Assembly: GCF_042657385.1 (NCBI RefSeq)
Contig: NZ_JBHSLA010000001.1
Span: 1-64,000 of the forward strand
Source: Algorimicrobium hallyeonense
GTDB lineage: Bacteria > Bacteroidota > Bacteroidia > Flavobacteriales > Flavobacteriaceae
Length of the DNA stretch: 64,000 nt
Direction: 5' to 3'
Every line of letters begins with the position of its first letter. Position 1 is the first letter of the stretch. Below, piece by piece: positions 1-7,695 of the stretch. A program made the position numbers and the translations under genes. The notes under the pieces are model-generated. The model ran no database searches. It saw only the letters and a program-made list of their open reading frames with translations, and was not told the DNA's origin.

Positions 1-8
1 TTTAAGTA

Positions 9-90
9 GTAAAAGAGAGGGGATTATCAATGTTGACGAAGTTTAATCTTCACCGTGTATATTAACCTTAATCCTCTCTTTTGTTCTTTC
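9..90 (+). terminator. Large hairpin, terminator-like
   Basis: The arm aaaagagag at 11-19 plus atta at 23-26 pairs with taatcctctctttt at 69-82, leaving a small G bulge. The loop of about 42 nt contains a second small hairpin (gaag...cttc). A T-rich stretch follows the right arm, so it can end a plus-strand transcript entering from outside the window. What that transcript is cannot be seen here; a structured RNA end is the alternative. Confidence 0.5.
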
Positions 91-119
91 TGATTATTTA
101 TCTAATTTAATGAATTGTA

Positions 120-265
120 AACTTAAGACGTGTATAATTAATTGCTAGTACAGGCTTACTTACGAAAATCCTCGCGGATTTTCTATTCAGTTTGTATTTG
201 CTAAATTAGTTGCTTAAACACGCAACGAAATCATACACAAACACGTTATGTGCAACTTAAGACAT
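120..265. repeat. Palindrome-rich spacer element, possible interspersed repeat
   Basis: This non-coding spacer carries nested short palindromes. A perfect 8-bp stem gaaaatcc/ggattttc lies around 164-183, gttgc/gcaac around 210-228, and cttaagac occurs near both ends (about 121 and 257). The segment ending in aacacgttatgtgcaact resembles the tail aacacgttgttcgcacaat just upstream of rpoD at about 4253. The density of stems suggests a REP-like or structured element, not plain spacer. Its identity is inferred, and copy number elsewhere is unknown. Confidence 0.4.
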
Positions 266-273
266 ACTGACAA

Positions 274-1137
274 TCATAATTTTTCTAGTTTAGCAAAACC
301 TACTGTCTTTCTATAATTATCGGGAGAAACACCTACTTTCTTCTTGAAAAACCTACTAAAATAAAATTCATCGTCATACCCAAGATTAGCTGCGATTTGT
401 TTCAAAGGTTTTGAGGTTAAATATAGTTCGCGTTTAGCCTCTATAATAATTCTATTAGAAATTAACGAACTAGGTGTTTGCTGTAAATATTTTTTCACAA
501 TTCCAGCCAATGTTTTAGTGCTAACACATAAAACATCTGCATAATCTTTCGGAGAGTGTAACTCAGAATAATTCTTCTCAATAGAATCTACTAAATTTTG
601 CAATATTTCAGATTGATCATCAGAAAATTTTGGCACTATATCTTTATTGGATTGTTTTTTTTGTCTCACAGCTTCTATTAAAAACACCTTTAAAAAAGCC
701 ACAAGAACCTCATGCTGAGCAATAGAATCTCTATCCATTTCTTTTGAAATTTGATCTATAAGGTTAAAAAACAACGCTTTTTCAGAAATTTTAAAATGTG
801 GTAATCCATGAAAGTTGTTAAAAAGAATGCCCTCTGTTTCAATTTCATTTTGATGTCGATATGTACAAAAAAAGTCAGGGTGAAAATTTAATAACCAGCC
901 TGAACAAGACTCTTCAGAAGAAATCATAAATGGTTGATAAGGTGACAAGCAAATCATTTGGTTGCCTTGTAATTCATAATTAGAAACATCTACATTTAAC
1001 TTGTAATTGTTTCCTTTTAGTAAAATAATAGAATAATAATTTTTTCGCTGTAAATGGTCAAATTGATTAAGATTTTCAAACCTTTCTAGTCTAAATGCCA
1101 GTTCACCATTTTGCTTATCAATAATAATTTGAGCCAT
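274..1137 (-). CDS. AraC-family transcriptional regulator
   Basis: A 287-residue DNA-binding regulator. The C-terminal third (about 185-280) is an AraC/XylS double helix-turn-helix: 'YADVLCVSTKTLAGIVKKYL' is the first HTH, and 'LKQIAANLGYDDEFYFSRFFKKKVGVSPDNYRK' contains the family signature of the second. The N-terminal part (1-170) looks like a cupin-type sensing domain ('PYQPFMISSEESCSGWLLNFHPDFF'), as in many Bacteroidota AraC proteins that answer small molecules. It lies downstream of the ABM-like gene but is separated from it by a terminator, so it probably has its own promoter. The ligand is unknown, and the neighbouring ABM gene is a possible target. Confidence 0.9.
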   Translation of the reverse strand: MAQIIIDKQNGELAFRLERFENLNQFDHLQRKNYYSIILLKGNNYKLNVDVSNYELQGNQMICLSPYQPFMISSEESCSGWLLNFHPDFFCTYRHQNEIETEGILFNNFHGLPHFKISEKALFFNLIDQISKEMDRDSIAQHEVLVAFLKVFLIEAVRQKKQSNKDIVPKFSDDQSEILQNLVDSIEKNYSELHSPKDYADVLCVSTKTLAGIVKKYLQQTPSSLISNRIIIEAKRELYLTSKPLKQIAANLGYDDEFYFSRFFKKKVGVSPDNYRKTVGFAKLEKL

Positions 1138-1170
1138 AAGAGTCTATTTCTTCTTTAATGTTACGTATTA

Positions 1171-1204
1171 AAAAGAAAGGAGTGTTTGTTACACTCCTTT
1201 CTAA
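1171..1204 (-). terminator. Rho-independent terminator of the ABM-like gene
   Basis: A perfect 11-bp stem agaaaggagtg (1174-1184) / cactcctttct (1192-1202) with a 7-nt loop. Read on the minus strand it is followed by a short T run. It begins 12 bp past the stop codon of the gene at 1214-1933. Confidence 0.8.
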
Positions 1205-1213
1205 AGATAACAA

Positions 1214-1933
1214 TTATTTCGAAGCTATGATGTTTATTTTTTGAATTGCTGATGCTTCAAAACCATCTAAAAGAACAGGCGCATTTTCCATAAGTGCTGC
1301 TGCAACTTTCCCTGTTAAATGTGTATCTCTACCAGAATCATCTGCAAAAGTATCAAAGATTGCATATGTAGTAGCATCTATTTTTATAGCATACCAAGAT
1401 AAAGTTTTTGGCTCGTCACCAACTAATTGTTTGCCGACATTAAGGAAGTTTTCAACATCTGTTGTCTTTGCTTCTTTAGATTTCATAATAACAAGCAAAC
1501 CCTTGTTTTGCAATCCGGATTTATGATTAGATGCTAATACATCTACTGCTTGAATATCTGTGCTAGGATCAAAGTTCTCTAATAAATCACCTGCATTTGC
1601 TAATAATGCCTTCGCAACTTCGCCTGTTAAATGTGCTTGTCTTCCTTCTTCTACTTCAAAAGTATCATAAATACCAAAAGTATTATTATCTATTTGAAAG
1701 GCAAACCAAGATACTGTTTGAGGTTCTTGATTTACTAATGCTAATCCACCAAGTAAGAAGTTTTTGACGTCTTGTTCTTTTCCTGTTTTTGCTTTCATAA
1801 TTACTAATAATCCGATAGTTTCTTTTTTTGTACTGTTCATAATGTTTGTGTTTTTAGATTTTGAAAATGTTTGAATTGTAAATCCTAGTAGAAAAACTAG
1901 GAATGCTAATTTTAATGGAACTTTAGTTTTCAT
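1214..1933 (-). CDS. Secreted protein with two ABM-like (antibiotic biosynthesis monooxygenase) domains
   Basis: A 239-residue protein with an internal duplication. Residues ~40-135 and ~143-239 are two copies of one module, each starting 'GLLVIMK(A/S)K' and carrying 'EP(Q/K)T(V/L)SW(F/Y)A', 'DTF' and 'HLTG(E/K)VA'. The pattern fits the dimeric alpha/beta-barrel ABM superfamily, which includes quinol monooxygenases and many cofactor-free proteins of unknown substrate. Fusing two modules would make an intramolecular pseudo-dimer. The N-terminus (1-25) is hydrophobic like a signal peptide. An alternative start at residue 32 (ATG at 1838-1840, minus) would give a cytoplasmic form. A terminator follows directly. 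The enzymatic role is inferred and the substrate unknown. Confidence 0.75.
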   Translation of the reverse strand: MKTKVPLKLAFLVFLLGFTIQTFSKSKNTNIMNSTKKETIGLLVIMKAKTGKEQDVKNFLLGGLALVNQEPQTVSWFAFQIDNNTFGIYDTFEVEEGRQAHLTGEVAKALLANAGDLLENFDPSTDIQAVDVLASNHKSGLQNKGLLVIMKSKEAKTTDVENFLNVGKQLVGDEPKTLSWYAIKIDATTYAIFDTFADDSGRDTHLTGKVAAALMENAPVLLDGFEASAIQKINIIASK

Positions 1934-2506
1934 CGTTTCTTGTTTATTTGTTACAGTGCAAATTTGAGACGAAACAAAAGACTATGGAATGGATGTTTAT
2001 TACTAACGCATGGACAATTTTCAAAAAAAGCAATACTATTGAATCCAGTATGCACATAACATGCGTATAAACCAAATTAAAAACACTTAACCCATTAATT
2101 TTTAGAATACATAATATTCCTATTTTTCTTTTCAAATGAAAAGAACTTTCCGAGGTTCCGGGCTCATGCGTTAAGAATGGCAATGGCATCCTTTTTTAAG
2201 CCAATCTTCTGGTTTGATGTTGCCTATCAATTTTTTTTAACGGACCTCTTACACACTGCTGTAAAATTAACATGGATATGGCAAAAATGGATGCAGATTT
2301 TTTTAAACGGTTTTAATTTACAAAACTTCGGCTCTTTAAAATTTATTTAATATTAGTTCTATACATTGATTGCCATGCAATGAAATTTCAAAACTTTGAT
2401 TTCAGTTGGCAGAACAAGCCATATTAACAAGAAATCTACAGGCCAAAATAACGTCTTTTTATTTCTGTAATATTATCTTTACACCTAAAGTCTAAACACT
2501 AAATGA
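1934..2506. other. Long non-coding spacer with a degenerate repeat copy
   Basis: No credible gene is seen in these 573 bases. The 81-codon minus-strand frame at 1944-2189 has no family features and runs through a repeat. At about 2171-2198 lies taagaatggcaatggcat with a following T run, a one-mismatch copy of the hairpin at 4057-4087. TATCTTTA near 2474 is a possible -7 box for the antiporter gene at 2507. Nothing else is recognised. Confidence 0.5.
2165..2199 (+). repeat. Hairpin repeat, copy A (degenerate)
   Basis: The arms aagaatg / catcctt enclose loop gcaatgg and are followed by a T run. It matches copy B at 4050-4087 across about 30 bases with one stem mismatch, and sequence similarity ends right after the T run. 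It is probably a truncated remnant of the longer element seen at copy B. Confidence 0.6.
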
Positions 2507-3970
2507 ATGAATTTAACCATAGATAATATACTTTTAATTGGCTCTTTATTACTTCTTATCAGTGTTCTTGCTGGTAAAACTTCCTATAAATTTGGAGTAC
2601 CCACTTTATTACTCTTTTTAACAATTGGAATGTTAGCCGGTTCTGACGGTATTGGAGGTATTCGTTTTGATGACCCAAAACTTGCTCAATTTATTGGTAT
2701 GGTATCACTTAATTTTATTTTATTTTCAGGTGGTCTGGACACCAATTGGAAAGCTGTTAAACCCATTCTTCGTGAAGGTATTGCCCTTTCTACATTAGGC
2801 GTCTTATTTACTGCTGTTTCGCTTGGTTCATTTGTTTGGTTTATTACTGATTTCACTATTTATGAGAGTTTATTATTAGGCTCCATCGTATCTTCCACAG
2901 ATGCCGCTGCCGTATTTTCTATTTTGAGATCAAAAAGTCTAGCATTAAAAACAAATTTAAGACCCACTTTAGAGTTAGAAAGTGGAAGTAACGACCCAAT
3001 GGCGTATGTTTTAACAATTGCATTTTTAACCTTGGTTATTAACCAAGACCAAAGCTTTGTATCTATAATTCCATTGTTTTTTCAACAAATGATTTTTGGT
3101 GGTCTTGCGGGTATTCTCTTTGGAATATCAAGCAAATATATCATCAACAAAATAAAACTGGATTTTGAAGGCCTCTACCCTGTTTTAGTTATTGCTTTGA
3201 TGTTTATTACATTTTCTGCAACTAATTTTATAGGTGGCAATGGGTTTCTTGCCATTTACATTTGTGCCGTTTATTTAGGCAATCAAGACTTAATACATAA
3301 AAAAACCATCATGAAAATGTTTGATGGTTTCGCTTGGCTAATGCAAATTGTACTATTCCTGACTTTAGGTTTGCTTGTTTTCCCTTCACAAATTATCCCA
3401 TATATGGGTATTGGACTCTTGATCTCGTTATTCCTTATAGTTATTGCGCGACCCATAGGTGTATTTCTCAGTCTTATATTTTTCAAAATGAAAATGAAAA
3501 GAAGGTTTTATATTTCTTGGGTTGGTTTGCGTGGCGCGGTACCAATTGTATTTGCAACTTATCCACTTTTGGCAGGAATTGATAAAGCCAATATGATTTT
3601 TAACATTGTATTTTTTATTTCTGTTACGTCTATTTTAATTCAGGGAACAACGCTTTCTATTGTTGCAAAATGGTTGGGTGTAGGCATACCAGAAAAGCAA
3701 AAAAAGCTGACTACCACGGATATGCTATTGGCGGAAAACCCCAAAGCGGAAATGAAAGAATTCCAAATAACATCAGACTGTTATGCTGTTAACAAGAAAA
3801 TAGTGGAATTAGGCTTCCCTAAAAACGCAATTATTGCAATGATTAAAAGAGATGACAGCTATATTATTCCAAACGGATTAACAAAAATTGAGACAAAAGA
3901 CATTCTTATTGTTTTAGCAGATAAACCCAAAATTTTTGATGAAGTTTACAGAAATCTGAAATCACAATAA
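2507..3970 (+). CDS. Monovalent cation/proton antiporter, NhaP2-like (CPA1) with C-terminal TrkA_C-type domain
   Basis: A 487-residue inner-membrane antiporter predicted to exchange K+ or Na+ for H+. Residues 1-395 form about 12 hydrophobic segments. Family motifs include 'FGVPTLLLFLTIGMLAGSDGIGG', 'GSIVSSTDAAAVFSIL' (the acidic transport residue region), 'ELESGSNDPMAYVLTI' and 'WVGLRGAVPIVFATYPL'. Residues ~405-487 are soluble and resemble a TrkA_C/RCK_C regulatory module ('NAIIAMIKRDDSYIIPNGLTKIETKDILIVLADK'), as in NhaP2/CvrA. The start at 2507 is right because the overlapping ATG at 2503 hits a stop after seven codons. The gene stands alone, with a structured repeat behind it. Ion specificity cannot be read from the sequence. 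Confidence 0.9.
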   Translation: MNLTIDNILLIGSLLLLISVLAGKTSYKFGVPTLLLFLTIGMLAGSDGIGGIRFDDPKLAQFIGMVSLNFILFSGGLDTNWKAVKPILREGIALSTLGVLFTAVSLGSFVWFITDFTIYESLLLGSIVSSTDAAAVFSILRSKSLALKTNLRPTLELESGSNDPMAYVLTIAFLTLVINQDQSFVSIIPLFFQQMIFGGLAGILFGISSKYIINKIKLDFEGLYPVLVIALMFITFSATNFIGGNGFLAIYICAVYLGNQDLIHKKTIMKMFDGFAWLMQIVLFLTLGLLVFPSQIIPYMGIGLLISLFLIVIARPIGVFLSLIFFKMKMKRRFYISWVGLRGAVPIVFATYPLLAGIDKANMIFNIVFFISVTSILIQGTTLSIVAKWLGVGIPEKQKKLTTTDMLLAENPKAEMKEFQITSDCYAVNKKIVELGFPKNAIIAMIKRDDSYIIPNGLTKIETKDILIVLADKPKIFDEVYRNLKSQ

Positions 3971-4042
3971 ATTCTTTAGATCAATCTATATTATTGACAT
4001 TTTAGCATCTCAACTTGCTAACTATTGAAGTGTTAAATTTTA

Positions 4043-4196
4043 TGACTAGCCGTAAGCGCGTTAAGGATGGCAATGGCATCCTTTTTTTACGTCTAAACGT
4101 AAAAAGAGATATAATGGACAGCCTGACTTTTTACGCCAAATCCCTAATTTAATGTTGGAAACGGCATTTTTTAGCGTAAAAAGGAACGCCCAAAAA
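4043..4196 (+). ncRNA. Structured repeat element, copy B (candidate flavobacterial RNA motif or complex terminator)
   Basis: The spacer between the antiporter gene and rpoD folds into several stems. The first is aaggatg/catcctt with loop gcaatgg at about 4059-4079, followed by a T run. The second is tttttacg/cgtaaaaa with a six-base loop just after it. The third is a long-range pair, actttttacgc (~4127) with gcgtaaaaag (~4173). It ends in cgccc and an A run. The first part recurs at 2165-2199. It may be the antiporter terminator, a small structured RNA or a mobile repeat. I recall similar hairpins from other Flavobacteriaceae but could not check this. Confidence 0.5.
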
Positions 4197-4291
4197 AAAT
4201 AACAGCACATTTTTGTAACAAAAACTGCTTTGCTTACGTATAACTATATAGAACACGTTGTTCGCACAATTTAATTAGAGAAAGAACGTAC

Positions 4292-5155
4292 ATGAGACAA
4301 CTTAAAATTACCAAGCAGGTTACCAATAGAGAAACTGCTTCGTTAGACAAATATCTTCAAGAAATAGGAAAAGTTGACTTAATTACCGCAGACGAGGAAG
4401 TAGAATTAGCACAACGCATAAAAGCGGGTGATCAGGTGGCTTTAGAAAAGTTAACCAAAGCTAATTTACGTTTTGTAGTTTCGGTGGCTAAGCAATACCA
4501 AAACCAAGGTTTAACGTTGCCAGATTTAATTAATGAAGGAAATTTAGGCCTTATTAAAGCGGCTCAACGTTTTGATGAAACGCGTGGTTTTAAATTTATT
4601 TCGTACGCTGTTTGGTGGATTCGTCAATCTATCCTACAAGCTTTAGCGGAGCAATCACGTATTGTGCGTTTACCGCTAAACAAAATTGGATCTATTAACA
4701 AGATTAATAAAACCTTTGCTTTCTTGGAACAAGCACATGAGCGTCCACCAAGTGCCGAGGAAATTGCCAAAGAATTGGATATGACGATTAACGATGTTAA
4801 GGAGTCTATGAAAAATTCAGGGCGTCACGTAAGTATGGATGCGCCTTTAGTGGAAGGTGAAGATAGTAACTTATATGATGTATTAAATTCTGGCGAATCA
4901 CCAAATCCAGACCGCGATTTATTACATGAATCCTTACGTACAGAAATTGAACGTGCTTTGGAAACTTTAACACCTCGTGAAGCGGACGTAATTCGGTTAT
5001 ACTTTGGTTTAGGGAACCAACACCCAATGACGTTAGAAGAAATTGGTGAAACCTTTGACCTAACACGTGAACGTGTAAGACAAATTAAAGAAAAAGCTAT
5101 TCGTAGATTGAAACATACGTCTAGAAGCAAAATACTGAAAACTTATTTAGGATAA
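4292..5155 (+). CDS. rpoD: Primary RNA polymerase sigma factor RpoD/SigA
   Basis: A 287-residue housekeeping sigma factor that directs core RNA polymerase to TAnnTTTG-type promoters in Bacteroidota. Region 1.2 is 'YLQEIGKVDLITADEEVELAQRIKAGD' and region 2 is 'TKANLRFVVSVAKQYQNQGLTLPDLINEGNLGLIKAAQRFDETRGFKFISYAVWWIRQSI'. Region 3 follows, and region 4.2 is 'MTLEEIGETFDLTRERVRQIKEKAIRRLK'. It lacks region 1.1 and the long non-conserved insert of proteobacterial RpoD, which is normal for this phylum and explains the short length. It is monocistronic, with two consecutive terminator hairpins downstream. Confidence 0.97.
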   Translation: MRQLKITKQVTNRETASLDKYLQEIGKVDLITADEEVELAQRIKAGDQVALEKLTKANLRFVVSVAKQYQNQGLTLPDLINEGNLGLIKAAQRFDETRGFKFISYAVWWIRQSILQALAEQSRIVRLPLNKIGSINKINKTFAFLEQAHERPPSAEEIAKELDMTINDVKESMKNSGRHVSMDAPLVEGEDSNLYDVLNSGESPNPDRDLLHESLRTEIERALETLTPREADVIRLYFGLGNQHPMTLEEIGETFDLTRERVRQIKEKAIRRLKHTSRSKILKTYLG

Positions 5156-5169
5156 GTTTAAAAGCAACA

Positions 5170-5200
5170 AACAGTTACAACATAACTGTTCGTTTTTTGA
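5170..5200 (+). terminator. First terminator after rpoD
   Basis: An 8-bp perfect stem aacagtta (5170-5177) / taactgtt (5183-5190), with loop caaca, followed by cgtttttt. It starts 15 bp past the rpoD stop. Confidence 0.8.
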
Positions 5201-5210
5201 TTGATGAAAG

Positions 5211-5245
5211 AACCCAGAGCTGATTACTCTGGGTTCATTTTTTAT
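5211..5245 (+). terminator. Second terminator after rpoD
   Basis: A 9-bp perfect stem aacccagag (5211-5219) / ctctgggtt (5227-5235), with loop ctgatta, followed by cattttttta-like T-rich sequence. It forms a tandem pair with the hairpin 12 bp upstream. Confidence 0.8.
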
Positions 5246-5361
5246 ATTATATTTCCATCTCCCCAAAGGAAAAATTTTGAGTCTACCCCTAAATACTATT
5301 TGAAAATGAAGGACTTTTAAAAGACTTTATTACCTTTACCGAAACATCAAAACAACACATA

Positions 5362-6024
5362 ATGAACGCAAAAGTAATAGCACCTTCTATGCTTGCTGCC
5401 GATTTTGGCAACTTACAACGTGATACTGAAATGGTTAATAATAGTGATGCCGATTGGTTTCATATAGATGTCATGGATGGTCATTTTGTACCGAATATTT
5501 CTTACGGCTTCCCTATTATTCAAGCCATAAAAAAGCACGCTACCAAGCCATTAGACGTCCATTTAATGATTGAGAAACCGGAACGCTACATTGAAGAATT
5601 TGCTAAAGTCGGTGCGGATATTATTACAGTTCATTACGAATCTACGGTGCATTTACACCGAACCTTAACCCAAATTGAAGATGCTGGCTGTAAAGCGGGT
5701 GTGGTATTAAATTTAACAACACCTATTAATGTGCTGGAAGACATATTGCCAAAATGTTATATGGTATTATTAATGTCTATAAATCCAGGTTTTGGAGGTC
5801 AGAAGTTTGAAGATATTACCTACAATAGGATTAAGAAATTACGCCAAATGATAGATGAGCAAGGTTTAAATACACGTATTGAAATAGATGGAGGCGTTAC
5901 GGATAAGAACATCAAGCAATTGGTTGCAGCTGGTGCAGATGCTTTTGTTGCCGGAAGTCATGTTTTTAAAAGTGATAATCCTACGGAAACAATAAAGAAG
6001 CTTAAAGCACTTGCTAACGGATAA
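5362..6024 (+). CDS. rpe: Ribulose-phosphate 3-epimerase
   Basis: A 220-residue TIM-barrel enzyme interconverting D-ribulose 5-phosphate and D-xylulose 5-phosphate in the pentose phosphate pathway. Diagnostic segments are 'APSMLAADFGNL' at the N-terminus, 'DWFHIDVMDGHFVPNISYG' (metal and catalytic Asp), 'DVHLMIEKPERYI' (metal His), 'LLMSINPGFGGQKF' (flexible loop) and 'IEIDGGVTDKNIKQLVAAGADAFVAGS' (second catalytic Asp and phosphate site). It has full family length. TACCTTTA at 5331-5338 is a plausible -7 box, and a strong terminator follows the stop. Confidence 0.97.
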   Translation: MNAKVIAPSMLAADFGNLQRDTEMVNNSDADWFHIDVMDGHFVPNISYGFPIIQAIKKHATKPLDVHLMIEKPERYIEEFAKVGADIITVHYESTVHLHRTLTQIEDAGCKAGVVLNLTTPINVLEDILPKCYMVLLMSINPGFGGQKFEDITYNRIKKLRQMIDEQGLNTRIEIDGGVTDKNIKQLVAAGADAFVAGSHVFKSDNPTETIKKLKALANG

Positions 6025-6044
6025 AAAAATACGTGTAAACGCAT

Positions 6045-6076
6045 AAAAAAGCTCCTTTCGGAGCTTTTTCGTTTTT
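6045..6076 (+). terminator. Terminator after rpe, probably bidirectional
   Basis: The stem aaaaagctcc / ggagcttttt closes a short loop at about 6046-6070. It sits between the convergent rpe and CBS-protein genes, has A/T tracts on both sides, and can serve either strand. Confidence 0.85.
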
Positions 6077-6095
6077 AAATAATTAGTTAGTTAGT

Positions 6096-6515
6096 TTAAA
6101 ATTGTTCTATTAAATAGTTTATTAGGTCGGTTGTGGTAACAATACCTACTAGTTTATCATGGTCTACAACTGGTAAAGCGTGGAATTCTTTAACTGCTAA
6201 AATTTCAGCTACTTCTTTTATAGTTGTTGTGGAAGGTACACTGACTAAATTTTTAGCCATGACCTGCTCAATAGTAAACATATTGTAAACCACTGTATCT
6301 ACAGAATCATCTTCTTCATCTACGGCATCTGCAAAACTAATACGCAATAAATCGGTATAGCTTAACATACCTTTAATGGCATCACCACTAACCACAGGAA
6401 TATGACGTATTTTTTTAGTTTTAAACAGCCTTTCAGCTGTTTCTAACTCATCGGTGTGATTTAATGTAATGACTGTTTTAGTCATGATTTCGGAAACTGG
6501 TGTGCGTTTTTTCAT
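6096..6515 (-). CDS. Tandem CBS-domain protein
   Basis: A 139-residue stand-alone CBS pair. CBS1 spans residues ~5-65 ('VSEIMTKTVITLNHTDELETAERLFKTKKIRHIPVVSGDAIKGMLSYTDLLR') and CBS2 ~78-135 ('VMAKNLVSVPSTTTIKEVAEILAVKEFHALPVVDHDKLVGIVTTTDLINYLI'). Such Bateman modules bind adenosyl ligands (AMP, ATP, SAM) and act as energy sensors. With no fused effector, the partner cannot be named. The gene is convergent with rpe and lies 77 bp downstream of the MtfA-like gene on the same strand, so co-transcription is possible. Confidence 0.9.
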   Translation of the reverse strand: MKKRTPVSEIMTKTVITLNHTDELETAERLFKTKKIRHIPVVSGDAIKGMLSYTDLLRISFADAVDEEDDSVDTVVYNMFTIEQVMAKNLVSVPSTTTIKEVAEILAVKEFHALPVVDHDKLVGIVTTTDLINYLIEQF

Positions 6516-6592
6516 AGTACTTGATTTTAAATTGTTTACTAAAAGTACGCAAGATAAACAGCAATAAATATGATAAAAATCAGCTAAAAGGA

Positions 6593-7486
6593 TTAATAAC
6601 CTTCGAAATTAAAATTAAGCATTTGTTTGGTTTTAGCATATACTCTCGGGAATTGAGAACGAAACTCTTTTGGTGTTTCAATAAAGGTTTCAATAATAAC
6701 CGCAACAAATTCGAAGGCATTGGTATACGCGTAATTTCGGATATATCCGGAGTTCAATAAGCGCTGTCGCAACTCGGTTTCTTCAGCTAATACGTTTGCT
6801 AATTCTTTAAAAGTGTCCGCAAAAATGGTGGAACTAGCATCTCTGTTTTTTAAACTATTGAAATGGATAGCATGTGCAAATTCATGAATACCTAAATTAA
6901 GATTATCATTGGAAACCGAGTAGCCTTCTACAAAATGCTCCCAGGATAAAACTAGCGCCTGCATCCTGGGGTTAAACTCACCTTTATGATGGGCGTCATT
7001 GGTTTCTGAATAGTAAGCCGAAGGATAAATAATGATACGCTTAATCATTTTTAAACTGTAATCCCTAAAACCGAATGTAAGCATTATAGCTGTTGCCGAT
7101 GTCATGACAATCATTTCGTCCGTGAGATCTAAATTATCACGACTCACAAATTGTTTCGATTTTATGAAGAATGCCAATCGGTGATGAAACACCCGTTTTT
7201 CCTTTTCAGATAAGCGTTGATAAAACCGGAATTCCGATTGTAAAAGCTGTTGTTGACTAGCAGAAAGCTTTCTGTATGGTGGTACCAAATAGCGATATAG
7301 TGGTTTCCGTTTGATTAAAACATACCCTATATCAATCATATTAATAAGGGCATAAAATACAAATGAGGAAAGCACAACCACTAGGAAAATTGCCATGACA
7401 ACATAAAACAAAGGAATTTCGTCAGGCTTAAACATAAATGGTTCTTGGGATTGTAGGTTTATAAATTTAGGTATTTCAATATACAA
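6593..7486 (-). CDS. Membrane-anchored zinc peptidase of the MtfA (M90) family
   Basis: A 297-residue protein with one N-terminal membrane segment (~24-50) and a cytosolic zinc-peptidase domain. The catalytic motif is H201-E-F-A-H205, followed by 'AIHFNSLK'. Downstream, 'ANVLAEETELRQ' and 'AYTNAFEFVAVIIETFIETPKEFRSQFP' carry the remaining acidic residues typical of MtfA. E. coli MtfA interacts with the Mlc repressor, but most Bacteroidota members have no known substrate. An internal start at residue 18 (ATG at 7433-7435, minus) would give a 280-residue form beginning just before the membrane helix; the sequence does not decide between them. Confidence 0.85.
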   Translation of the reverse strand: MYIEIPKFINLQSQEPFMFKPDEIPLFYVVMAIFLVVVLSSFVFYALINMIDIGYVLIKRKPLYRYLVPPYRKLSASQQQLLQSEFRFYQRLSEKEKRVFHHRLAFFIKSKQFVSRDNLDLTDEMIVMTSATAIMLTFGFRDYSLKMIKRIIIYPSAYYSETNDAHHKGEFNPRMQALVLSWEHFVEGYSVSNDNLNLGIHEFAHAIHFNSLKNRDASSTIFADTFKELANVLAEETELRQRLLNSGYIRNYAYTNAFEFVAVIIETFIETPKEFRSQFPRVYAKTKQMLNFNFEGY

Positions 7487-7560
7487 ATAATGCGCAACTA
7501 TTTATAGAGGTTTAAATATCTACATAATACTATTACATATGCTCAAGTAGATGGTTATAA

Positions 7561-7613
7561 AAACAAAAACCACACCCATAATCTCAAGAAAACTTGATTT
7601 AAAGTGCGGTTTT
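7561..7613 (-). terminator. Terminator of tRNA-Arg
   Basis: The outer stem aaaccacac (7567-7575) pairs with gtgcggttt (7604-7612) with one G-U pair on the minus-strand RNA, and encloses an inner hairpin tcaag/cttga. A T-rich run follows on the minus strand. It begins 8 bp beyond the tRNA 3' end. Confidence 0.75.
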
Positions 7614-7620
7614 ATCGTAG

Positions 7621-7694
7621 TGACCTCGAGAGGGTTCGAACCTCCAACCATCAGAGCCGAAATCTGATATTCTATCCAGTTGAACTACGAGGCC
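7621..7694 (-). tRNA. tRNA-Arg (anticodon TCG)
   Basis: A 74-nt cloverleaf on the minus strand: acceptor GGCCTCG/CGAGGTC with one G-U pair, D-stem GTTC/GAAT, anticodon stem TCAGA/TCTGA with loop TTTCGGC (anticodon TCG), T-arm GGAGG-TTCGAAC-CCTCT and discriminator A. CCA is not encoded. The upstream GIY-YIG gene ends only one base before the tRNA 5' end, and a broken copy of this tRNA's 5' half lies on the far side of that gene. Confidence 0.96.
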
Positions 7695-7695
7695 A

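Noticed and set aside
120..265. Integron attC site
   Set aside because: The terminal gttatgt does not fit the GTTRRRY core, and no integron integrase or cassette array is present.
1944..2189. 81-codon minus-strand frame
   Set aside because: It begins in the hairpin repeat, has no recognisable family, and its hydrophobic composition is what AT-rich non-coding sequence gives.
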